Below are positions 57,458 to 64,000 of a stretch of 64,000 bases of DNA, one piece after another. Origin of the DNA: Aquibium oceanicum (GTDB taxonomy: Bacteria; Pseudomonadota; Alphaproteobacteria; Rhizobiales; Rhizobiaceae); contig NZ_CP018171.1 of NCBI RefSeq assembly GCF_001889605.1, positions 4,687,501 through 4,751,500 on the forward strand. The letters are read 5' to 3'. Within the stretch, counting starts at the first letter, position 1. Every line of letters starts with the position of its first letter. A model generated the notes under the pieces. It was not told the origin of the DNA, did no database searches, and saw nothing but the letters and a program-made list of their open reading frames with translations. Both the position numbers and the translations under genes were made by a program.

Positions 57458-57820
57458 TCAGCGGGTGTGCAGGCGCACCTTCTCGCGGATCTGGGCCAGC
57501 GTGAACGGCTTCGGCACCACCTCGACGATGATGTCGCGCAGATCCTCGGCCTGCTCGCGCTGTTCGGCATAGCCGGTGACGAGCATGATCTTGAGCTTCG
57601 GAAAGAGACGGGCCGCTGCCTTCGCCATCTCGATGCCGTCCATGGCGGGCATGCGGATGTCGGAGACCACAAGGTCGTAGCCGCCGTCGTTGTGGCGAAT
57701 GCGGTCCAGGCCGAGTTCGCCGTCCTCGGCGGTCTCGACGTCGTGTCCGTCGCGCTCGAGGGCGCGGGCGGCGAGGGTGCGGACGGGTTCGTCGTCTTCG
57801 ACGATCAGTATCTTGCTCAT
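57458..57820 (-). CDS. Single-domain response regulator (receiver only, CpdR-like)
   Basis: The 120-residue protein is a stand-alone receiver. Phosphoacceptor D54 lies in [16 protein letters not shown], acidic pair E8-D9-D10, T82 in LVTGYA and K104 in VVPKPF. Receivers like this are relatives of CpdR, which in alphaproteobacteria controls ClpXP proteolysis in the cell cycle. The usual CpdR tail pattern is not clear, so the identity is tentative. It lies between pncB and hpt on the same strand; no histidine kinase is adjacent. Confidence 0.85.
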   Translation of the reverse strand: MSKILIVEDDEPVRTLAARALERDGHDVETAEDGELGLDRIRHNDGGYDLVVSDIRMPAMDGIEMAKAAARLFPKLKIMLVTGYAEQREQAEDLRDIIVEVVPKPFTLAQIREKVRLHTR

Positions 57821-57877
57821 ATCGCTAAAATGCAGCGTAGAATCTTGTGGTTCCGTAAAGCAAGAGCCGAAAATGGC

Positions 57878-58426
57878 TCAACCGGCGGCGTCGCCCTTGA
57901 CCACGCCGACGAATGGAAGTTCGCGGAAAGCGTGCGCCACGTCCATGCCGTAGCCGACGACGAAGTAGTCCGGGCAGTCGAAGCCGACATAATCGGCCGC
58001 GATCTCGGTCTGGCGGCGGCTGTGCTTGTCCAGAAGCACGGCGATGGAGACGCTGCGGGCGCCGCGCGACAGCATGAGCTCGCGCGTGAACTTCAGCGTC
58101 TTGCCGGATTCCAGGATGTCGTCGATCAGCAGGATGTCGCGGTCGGCGACATCGTTGTCGATGTCGCGCAGTACCTTGACCTCGCCGCTGGTGGTTCCCG
58201 TGCCATAGCTGGAGATGAAGATGAACTCGACTTCCGGCGAGGCGCCGGCATCGTGCATGGCCCGGATCAGGTCGGCGGCGAAGATGAAGGAGCCCTTGAG
58301 GATCGAGATCACAAGGAGGTCCTTGTAGTCCTTCGAGGCGATGTCCTTGGCGAGTTCGAGGTTGCGCCGCGCGATCGCGGAGGCGCTGAAAAGGATCTCG
58401 ATGTCTTTTCTGCGCACCACCGGCAT
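57878..58426 (-). CDS. hpt: Hypoxanthine phosphoribosyltransferase
   Basis: The 182-residue enzyme salvages hypoxanthine, and usually guanine, to the monophosphate. ISILKGSFIFAADLIRAM and the PRPP loop DILLIDDILESGKTLKFTRE are clear, with FVVGYGMDVAHAFRELPFVG at the C terminus. It overlaps in context with the membrane protein gene downstream of ftsE's divergent promoter: the stop of that gene lies five bases away. Same direction as the receiver gene. Confidence 0.95.
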   Translation of the reverse strand: MPVVRRKDIEILFSASAIARRNLELAKDIASKDYKDLLVISILKGSFIFAADLIRAMHDAGASPEVEFIFISSYGTGTTSGEVKVLRDIDNDVADRDILLIDDILESGKTLKFTRELMLSRGARSVSIAVLLDKHSRRQTEIAADYVGFDCPDYFVVGYGMDVAHAFRELPFVGVVKGDAAG

Positions 58427-58431
58427 CGGCC

Positions 58432-59082
58432 TTACCTTTCGCTCATCTTCACGGACACGCCAGCGACGCCTCCGATCGGCACGTCGACCCGGCTGGAAAA
58501 CCTGACTTCGGCGCCGGGTGCGATTCCCGTTCCCGCCGGGTCGAGGGTGTAGCGGGTCACGCGGCCGCCGTCACCCGTTACCTCGATCAAAAGCGGGGGA
58601 ACGGCGTCGGCCACGGTTCCCTGGTTGACGACGGCGCCGTCGATGACAAGCAGCTTGCGGCCGCCATGGCTCTCGACGCGCGAACTGAGTTCGGCGATCC
58701 GCAGCCGCTCGGGCTTGGCGGCGAAGCTGGCGAGAACGGGTCCGGCCAGCACGTGGCCGCCGGAGATCCAGAAGGCCGCCAGCACCATGAACGCGCCGCA
58801 GGTCCAGAAGGCGACGCCGCCGCGACGGCTTGGCCGCTCCTCTGGCGCGCCGGCGGCGCGGCGCAAGATGTCCATGCCGGCGACCGAGCCCTCTGCGCCG
58901 GGCCGCGGCACGTTTTCGGAGGAGGCGCGTGTCTCCTCCCGCAGCGGCGGGCGCGGCTCCTGCGCGGCAACGGTTTCATATTCGGCGTCGACGATGTCGT
59001 CGCCGGCCGCGCGGGCGGACCTTGCGTCGCGCTCGGCCGTCATGATTTCGCCCGAGACAGGGCGGACTTGTCGTTCGACCAT
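58432..59082 (-). CDS. Membrane-anchored protein of unknown function (DUF3426-like)
   Basis: The 216-residue protein has an acidic/proline-rich cytoplasmic N terminus and one transmembrane helix (FWTCGAFMVLAAFWISGGHV). The beta-rich periplasmic domain (VVNQGTVADAVPPLLIEVTG, GIAPGAEVRFSSRVDVPIGG) resembles FxLYD/DUF3426-type domains. Start ATG 59082 is chosen; TTG 59094 is an alternative. It lies divergent from ftsE and just before hpt, a layout typical of rhizobia. Function unknown. Confidence 0.8.
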   Translation of the reverse strand: MVERQVRPVSGEIMTAERDARSARAAGDDIVDAEYETVAAQEPRPPLREETRASSENVPRPGAEGSVAGMDILRRAAGAPEERPSRRGGVAFWTCGAFMVLAAFWISGGHVLAGPVLASFAAKPERLRIAELSSRVESHGGRKLLVIDGAVVNQGTVADAVPPLLIEVTGDGGRVTRYTLDPAGTGIAPGAEVRFSSRVDVPIGGVAGVSVKMSER

Positions 59083-59266
59083 CGGGGGCGGCAATCCTTT
59101 CGCGAATCCCTTACAAGGGGTAAATGGAATTGGTTAACGTTTCGCTGCCCGCACCAACGCTCGCGACGCGGTGCCGGACAGCGATTTTACACTCCGTTAA
59201 CCATGCGGCGGGAATGTCGTCGGCTCCGCACCAACCGCGCAAGGACAAGTCGAGGCCGCAGACAAA

Positions 59267-59926
59267 GTGATCCGATTCGAAAACGTCGGCTTGAGATATG
59301 GAATGGGTCCGGAGATCCTCCGCGACATCTCGTTCCAGATTCCGAAGGGCTCGTTCCAGTTTCTCAGCGGTCCCTCCGGGGCCGGCAAGACGACGCTGCT
59401 CAGGCTGCTTTTCCTGGCGCTCGCGCCGACGCGCGGGCTTATCACCGTGTTCGGCAAGGACCGCACGCTGATCAAGCGCAACGAACTGCCGCATCTGCGC
59501 CGCAAGATCGGCGTCGTCTTCCAGGATTTCCGGCTTCTCGACCACATGACCACCTACGAGAACGTGGCCCTGCCGATGCGCGTCCGCGGCCGCGACGAAT
59601 CGAGCTACCGCAACGACGTGGTGGAGCTACTGAAATGGGTGGGGCTCGGCGAGCGGATCAACGTGCTGCCGCCGGTGCTCTCTGGCGGGGAGAAGCAGCG
59701 CGCCGCGATCGCGCGCGCCCTGATCGAGCAGCCCGAGATCCTGCTCGCGGACGAGCCGACGGGCAATGTGGACCCGACCCTGGCGCGCAGGTTGCTGCGG
59801 CTCTTCATCGAGCTGAACCGCTCGGGCACGGCCGTCGTCATCGCCACGCACGACCTGCAGCTCATGGACCAGGTCGACGCGCGGCGCATGGTGCTGGCCG
59901 AGGGGAGGCTCACCCTGCATGACTGA
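59267..59926 (+). CDS. ftsE: Cell division ATP-binding protein FtsE
   Basis: The 219-residue ABC ATPase works with FtsX at the division site to control peptidoglycan hydrolysis. Walker A is GPSGAGKTT (residues 35-43), signature LSGGEKQRAAIARALIEQPE, Walker B ILLADEPTGNVDP. It begins at GTG 59267 (MIRFENVGLRYGMGPEILRD). It overlaps ftsX by 8 bases. Confidence 0.96.
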   Translation: MIRFENVGLRYGMGPEILRDISFQIPKGSFQFLSGPSGAGKTTLLRLLFLALAPTRGLITVFGKDRTLIKRNELPHLRRKIGVVFQDFRLLDHMTTYENVALPMRVRGRDESSYRNDVVELLKWVGLGERINVLPPVLSGGEKQRAAIARALIEQPEILLADEPTGNVDPTLARRLLRLFIELNRSGTAVVIATHDLQLMDQVDARRMVLAEGRLTLHD

Positions 59927-60890
59927 CACCGGCGCCGCGAGCGGACCCCGCACTTCGACGGACGCGACGTTGCGCCGCCGCACGCCGATCGTGCCGCAGC
60001 AGAGCGTGGCAGGACGGGCCCTCATCATCGTCATCGCCATCATGACCTTCCTGTCATGCCTGACGCTCGGCGCCGTCACGCTCGTGCGCGATACCGCCGC
60101 CGTCTGGCAGACGCAGATCGCACGGGAGGCCACCATCCAGATCAAGCCCGACGACGATTTCGACATCGAGCAGGCGCTGGTGGAGGCGCGCGACGTCGCG
60201 GCGGGTTTCGCGGGCGTGCGCTATGCCACCATCGTGGACCGGGAGGCGACGGCGCGGCTGCTCGAACCCTGGCTCGGCGCGGGGCTCGACATCGACGAGC
60301 TTCCTGTGCCGCGCCTGGTGATCGTGACGATCGACGAATCGGCACCGCCCGATTTCGCCGCCATGCGCAGTTCGCTGCAGGCCGCGGTCGAGAACGTGAG
60401 CCTGGACGATCACCGCAACTGGGTCGACCGGCTGATAACCATGGCGCGCACGACCGTCACGATCGGATTGGCGGTGCTGGTCCTGATGCTGTCGGCGACG
60501 ATCATGACCGTCGTCTTCGCCACCCGCGGCGCCATGGCCGGCAACGAGCCGGTGATCGAGGTGCTGCATTTCGTCGGGGCCGAATCACGCTTCATCGCGG
60601 CGGAGTTCCGGCGCCATTTCCTCTGGATCGGGCTCCAGGGCGCGGCCGTCGGGGGCCTGGCGGCGGTCATCGTCTTCGTCGGCTTCGGCTGGTGGTCTTC
60701 GATGAACCTCGCAACGCCGGAGGCGGACCAGGCGACCGCGCTGTTCGGCAATTTCGCCATCGGTGCGACCGGCTATGCCGGCGTGGTGATCGTGCTGGCG
60801 ATCGTGGCGGCACTGACGGCGGCGACGTCGCATGCCACCGTGGTTTCGCGGCTGAACCAGATCGAGATCGGCCGTACCGACCATGGCTGA
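59919..60890 (+). CDS. ftsX: Cell division protein FtsX-like permease
   Basis: The 323-residue protein has an N-terminal cytoplasmic tail, a transmembrane helix (GRALIIVIAIMTFLSCLTLG), a large periplasmic loop, and three further helices, the FtsX topology. It relays ATP hydrolysis by FtsE to periplasmic wall hydrolases. Alphaproteobacterial FtsX sequences are divergent, as here. Its 3' end overlaps the start of ydcF by 8 bases. Confidence 0.92.
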   Translation: MTDTGAASGPRTSTDATLRRRTPIVPQQSVAGRALIIVIAIMTFLSCLTLGAVTLVRDTAAVWQTQIAREATIQIKPDDDFDIEQALVEARDVAAGFAGVRYATIVDREATARLLEPWLGAGLDIDELPVPRLVIVTIDESAPPDFAAMRSSLQAAVENVSLDDHRNWVDRLITMARTTVTIGLAVLVLMLSATIMTVVFATRGAMAGNEPVIEVLHFVGAESRFIAAEFRRHFLWIGLQGAAVGGLAAVIVFVGFGWWSSMNLATPEADQATALFGNFAIGATGYAGVVIVLAIVAALTAATSHATVVSRLNQIEIGRTDHG

Positions 60891-61701
60891 GGCGCCGAGA
60901 TCGCTGGCAGCAGATGAAGAGCCGTCCGATCGTCCGGGCGAACCCATCCGGCATCTACCGAAAGCCGCAATTGCGGGATATGTCTTCGACATGGCGAGCG
61001 AAACGACGGGCGACGGCGCCGATCGTGTGGAGAATCAGGGCAAGAAGCACCCCTCGGGCCGCGGGTCGCGCGGGCTGATGTGGCGCGGCGCGCTCGTCTG
61101 CCTGGCCCTCGCCTCGCTCTGCTTCGTGATCGGCTTCGGCTGGTTCGCCAACAGCATCAGCCTGCTGAAGACCCCCGCCGACCCGCCGCCGGCCGACGCC
61201 ATAATCGTGCTGACCGGCGGACAGTTCCGGCTGGATGCCGCCATCGACCTGCTGAGGTCCGGCAAGGGAGAGAGGCTTCTGATCAGCGGCGTCAATCCGG
61301 TGGCGCGCGACGCCGAACTGCGCGAGGTGACCGGGCTCGACGAGAGGCTCTTCGCCTGCTGCGTCGACATCGACCGCGCGGCGCTCGACACGATCGGCAA
61401 CGCGACCGAGAGCGCCAAATGGGTTCACGAGCATGCCTACCGCTCGGTGATCCTCGTCACCAACAACTACCACATGCCGCGCAGCCTGCTGGAAATGCGC
61501 CGGCTGCTCGGCGACACCCGTCTACAGCCCTATCCCGTCGTCAACAGCCGGCTGGACGGAGGCGACTGGCTGATGAAGCCGGATGCCGTACGGGTGCTGT
61601 TCACCGAATACACGAAGTTCCTGACGGCGGTGGCCCGCAGCGTCTTCATCGCCAGCGATGGGCACACGACGGTCGCATCCTCGCGCATGAGCGGGGATTG
61701 A
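60883..61701 (+). CDS. YdcF-family (DUF218) membrane protein
   Basis: The 272-residue protein has one N-terminal helix (ALVCLALASLCFVIGFGWFA) and a DUF218 domain with ADAIIVLTGGQFRLDAAIDL, DTIGNATESAKWV and VILVTNNYHMPRSLLEMRRL. DUF218 proteins include the envelope proteins SanA, ElyC and YdcF. ATG 60883 overlaps ftsX by 8 bases, but ATG 60991 is an alternative start. Its place between ftsX and plsC suggests an envelope role. Confidence 0.9.
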   Translation: MAEAPRSLAADEEPSDRPGEPIRHLPKAAIAGYVFDMASETTGDGADRVENQGKKHPSGRGSRGLMWRGALVCLALASLCFVIGFGWFANSISLLKTPADPPPADAIIVLTGGQFRLDAAIDLLRSGKGERLLISGVNPVARDAELREVTGLDERLFACCVDIDRAALDTIGNATESAKWVHEHAYRSVILVTNNYHMPRSLLEMRRLLGDTRLQPYPVVNSRLDGGDWLMKPDAVRVLFTEYTKFLTAVARSVFIASDGHTTVASSRMSGD

Positions 61702-61730
61702 CGGACCGTCCGCTGTTCCCCTGAGCCCGG

Positions 61731-62588
61731 GTGGGTGATACCAACCCGCAGAACGAACCGGACCGGGCGCCTTTCATGATTGTTCTGCGATCGCTGGCAT
61801 TCAACATCGCATTCTATGTCAGCCTCATTTTCCAGATGATCTTCTGGACGCCCTTCTATTTCATCTCGCCGCGCCGCATCGCCTGGTTCGTGCCGAAATT
61901 CTGGTCGCGCTCCAGCATGTGGCTCCAGACGGCCATCGTCGGCACCAGATTCGAGATCACCGGGCTGGAGAACCTGCCGGAGGGTTCCTTCATCCTGGCG
62001 CCGAAACACCAGTCCTTCTGGGACGCCATCGCCTTCTTCCCGTACCTGAAGGACCCGCTCTACATCCTGAAGCGCGAACTGATGTGGATCCCCTTCTTCG
62101 GCTGGTACATCGCCAAGATGCGCATGATCCCGGTCAACCGCGGCAAGCGTTCCGCGGCGTTGAAGGCCGTGACCGAGGCGACACGCCGTGAGTTCGCCCG
62201 CAATCCGCGTCAGCTGATCATCTACCCCGAAGGGACCCGCCGCGCGCCCGGCGCGGAGCCGAACTACAAGTGGGGCATCGTGGAGCTCTACTCCGAACTG
62301 GGCATACCGGTGGTACCGGTCGCGCATGTGGCGGGGCTCTACTGGCCGCGGCGCAAGTTCATGCGCTATCCCGGCACCATCAAGGCGCGTTTCCTGCCGG
62401 CGATCCCTCCTGGCCTCAGCAAGGAGGAGTTCATGAAGCGTCTGATCGCCGAGACGGAAGCGACGGTGGACGAACTGCTGATCGATGCCGCCGAGGCCCC
62501 CGACGCCCCGCCCCTGCCGCCGACCGCGGTCGACCGGCTGGAAAAGCTCGGGCGCTCGCCGCGCGCTTCTTCCGCGCCGGCTGCGTGA
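61731..62588 (+). CDS. plsC: 1-acyl-sn-glycerol-3-phosphate acyltransferase
   Basis: The product (285 residues if GTG 61731 starts it) makes phosphatidic acid from lysophosphatidate. The catalytic H-x4-D is H93-Q-S-F-W-D98, and the substrate motif is YPEGTRRAPG. A hydrophobic helix precedes it (LAFNIAFYVSLIFQMIFWTP). ATG 61776 could be the true start, as it opens the hydrophobic segment. It follows ydcF by 29 bases and precedes the HAD hydrolase by 10. Confidence 0.93.
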   Translation: MGDTNPQNEPDRAPFMIVLRSLAFNIAFYVSLIFQMIFWTPFYFISPRRIAWFVPKFWSRSSMWLQTAIVGTRFEITGLENLPEGSFILAPKHQSFWDAIAFFPYLKDPLYILKRELMWIPFFGWYIAKMRMIPVNRGKRSAALKAVTEATRREFARNPRQLIIYPEGTRRAPGAEPNYKWGIVELYSELGIPVVPVAHVAGLYWPRRKFMRYPGTIKARFLPAIPPGLSKEEFMKRLIAETEATVDELLIDAAEAPDAPPLPPTAVDRLEKLGRSPRASSAPAA

Positions 62589-62598
62589 GGCGGACGTC

Positions 62599-63306
62599 AT
62601 GTCCGACGGTCGGCTTCTGACCACGATCGGCTTCGATGCCGACGACACGCTGTGGCAGAACGAGCAGTTCTTCCGCATGACGGAGAAGCGCTTCGCCGAA
62701 CTGCTTGCCGACTTCGCCGAGCCGGACCATCTTTCCGAGCGGCTGCTGGAAGCCGAGCGGCGCAACCTCGGCGTCTACGGCTTCGGCATCAAGGGCTTTA
62801 CGCTCTCGATGATAGAGACGGCCATCCAGGTGACCGGCGGCCGCGTGCCGGCCGGGGTGATCGAGAAGATACTGGATGCCGGGCGCGAGATGCTGTCGCA
62901 TCCGGTCGAGACCCTGCCGCATGCCAGGGAGGCGCTGGAGCGGATCGCCGGCAGCCATCGCATCCTGCTGATCACAAAGGGCGATCTCTTCGACCAGGAG
63001 CGCAAGCTGGCGCAATCCGGCCTCGGCGAGCTGTTCGACGGGGTCGAGATCGTCAGCGACAAGAAGCGCCAGACCTACGAGCGCGTCTTCGCCGAGTACG
63101 GGGACGGCCCCGAACGCGCGATGATGGTGGGCAATTCGCTGAAATCCGACGTGGTACCGGCGATCGAGGCCGGCGGTTGGGGCGTGCACGTACCGCACGA
63201 ACTCACCTGGGTGCTCGAGCATGTCGAACCGCCGAGCGGCGAGCCGCGCTTTAAGGCGATCGAGCATCTGGGCGAACTCGCCGGGATCGTCGAAGAGATC
63301 GGCTGA
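62599..63306 (+). CDS. HAD family hydrolase
   Basis: The 235-residue phosphatase-like enzyme has the nucleophile motif FDADDTLWQ (D13, D15), motif II in LLITKGDLFDQERK, and the C-terminal MMVGNSLKSDVVPAIEAGGW with the acidic pair. The substrate is not predictable. ATG 62599 lies 10 bases after plsC, so they probably share a transcript. A second, frameshifted HAD gene follows. Confidence 0.93.
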   Translation: MSDGRLLTTIGFDADDTLWQNEQFFRMTEKRFAELLADFAEPDHLSERLLEAERRNLGVYGFGIKGFTLSMIETAIQVTGGRVPAGVIEKILDAGREMLSHPVETLPHAREALERIAGSHRILLITKGDLFDQERKLAQSGLGELFDGVEIVSDKKRQTYERVFAEYGDGPERAMMVGNSLKSDVVPAIEAGGWGVHVPHELTWVLEHVEPPSGEPRFKAIEHLGELAGIVEEIG

Positions 63307-63323
63307 GCGGCGATGGCGCGCGC

Positions 63324-63927
63324 ATGATCCGGGCGCTGATGCTCGACGTCGACGGCGTGCTGGTCACCGGCCGGCCAGAAGACGGACTGAACTGGGCCAC
63401 CGATCTCGAACGGGATTTGGGCGTGTCCGGGAGACCTGCATAAGGAATTTTTCGCTCAGCACTGGGACGAGATTATCGTCGGGCGGGCCGACCTCCCGGA
63501 GCGCCTTTCGGCTTCTCTGACGAGGATCGCTCCGCATGTCTCGTGCGACCGGCTCATTGCTTACTGGTTTGAAAAGGATTCCGGGCTGGACACCGCCATC
63601 GTGGACGACATCGCCGCGAGCCGGGCCGCTGGACTGAAGGTCTGGCTCGCGACGAACCAGGAGCATATGCGCGCCAGATACCTGATGGATGTGCTGGGCC
63701 TGGCGGAACGCGTCGACGGGATCTTCTACTCCGCCGCACTGGGCTGCCGGAAACCCGAAGGGCGGTTCTTCCGCGCGATCGAGGCAGCGACCGGGTTCGC
63801 GCCGGAAGAGCTGCTGCTGGTGGACGACACGCCCGCGAACGTCCATGCGGCCAGGGAGGCCAAGTGGCACGCCGTCCGCTGGGACGGCAAACGACCCCTC
63901 TCGGCTATTTTGGACGACTATCGCTAA
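63324..63927 (+). pseudogene. HAD-superfamily hydrolase, frameshifted
   Basis: From ATG 63324 the frame encodes MIRALMLDVDGVLVTGRPED and so on to GVS, then stops at TAA after about 39 codons. The family sequence resumes in the next frame near 63430 as GDLHKEFFAQHWDEIIVGRA and continues through LGCRKPEGRFFRAIEAATGF and LLLVDDTPANVHAAREAKW to the stop at 63927. A net shift of one base (extra base or two lost, near 63425-63430) breaks it. Reinitiation at an internal GTG could give only a fragment lacking the nucleophile aspartate. It may be a true pseudogene or a sequence error. Confidence 0.85.
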
Positions 63928-64000
63928 CCGGTCGCGCCGCCCGGCTGGATCTGCGCAGACGGAAGCAGCCTGGCGACCTCTTCCAGCCAGTGGTCGCGGA
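63924..64000 (-). CDS. C-terminal tail of a minus-strand gene running off the window
   Basis: From the window edge the minus strand reads RDHWLEEVARLLPSAQIQPG and a short tail to a TAG at 63924-63926. The stop overlaps the stop of the HAD gene. Codon use is GC-rich like the region. Too short to identify. Confidence 0.4.
   Translation of the reverse strand, partial: RDHWLEEVARLLPSAQIQPGGATG

Overview
The window is GC-rich, densely coded bacterial chromosome. Its gene content and order point to an alphaproteobacterium of the Hyphomicrobiales, most likely a Mesorhizobium/Phyllobacteriaceae-type organism. The main evidence is the run lysC-ptsP-prfA-prmC-DUF4167-clpB, the run DUF1178-nitrilase-grxC-comF-methyltransferase-mutT-GNAT-argJ-ppiC-secA, and the ftsE-ftsX-ydcF-plsC cluster. 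This placement rests on gene order and family recall, not on a database search.

Layout. 1-3.9 kb: cell-wall enzymes (an M23 peptidase cut by the window edge, and an L,D-transpeptidase), an MmcQ/YjbR protein, and a proline/arginine-rich hypothetical with an in-frame palindromic insert. 3.97-6.14 kb: an AT-richer accessory islet holding a truncated IS1595-type transposase, a HEPN-like protein with an unknown partner, a small gene broken by an amber codon, and a second HEPN-like protein on the other strand. 6.43-7.02 kb: three tandem copies of a ~197-200 bp palindrome-rich repeat. 7.0-9 kb: a secreted beta-trefoil protein, a DMT transporter and a tiny membrane protein. 9-20.1 kb (minus strand): clpB, DUF4167, prmC, prfA, ptsP and lysC. 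A two-gene cassette, a RusA-type resolvase and a protein combining a nuclease-like region with a HEPN-like region, sits between ptsP and prfA. 20.3-24.1 kb: ChaC, a MscS channel, ubiG and a vapBC pair with a clear operator. 24-35.5 kb: housekeeping genes (nitrilase, grxC, comF, mutT, argJ, ppiC, secA), with an unannotated-size Flp pilin at 28.4 kb.

35.6-41.1 kb: a beta-helix surface protein, a flippase and a GNAT pair suggestive of envelope polysaccharide, an acyl-CoA synthetase and tRNA-Leu(CAA). 41.3-49.4 kb: YqaA, DsbB, an HNH endonuclease, an AlkA-like glycosylase, GluQRS, a DMT transporter, a YihY protein, an SDR, a cobalamin adenosyltransferase and a rhomboid protease. 49.4-53.7 kb: a small secreted protein, a membrane-anchored possible regulator, etfBA behind a 16-bp palindrome, and 3-hydroxybutyryl-CoA dehydrogenase. 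53.7-59 kb: two GGDEF proteins, pncB (TTG start), a receiver-domain protein, hpt and a membrane protein. 59.2-64 kb: ftsEX, ydcF, plsC, an intact HAD hydrolase, a frameshifted HAD hydrolase, and the tail of a minus-strand gene.

The best candidates for undescribed biology are the RusA plus nuclease/HEPN cassette at 15.4-16.5 kb and the HEPN islet at 4.5-6.1 kb. Both contain predicted RNase-type HEPN motifs (R-x4-H or similar) in genes that are not part of the conserved neighbourhoods.
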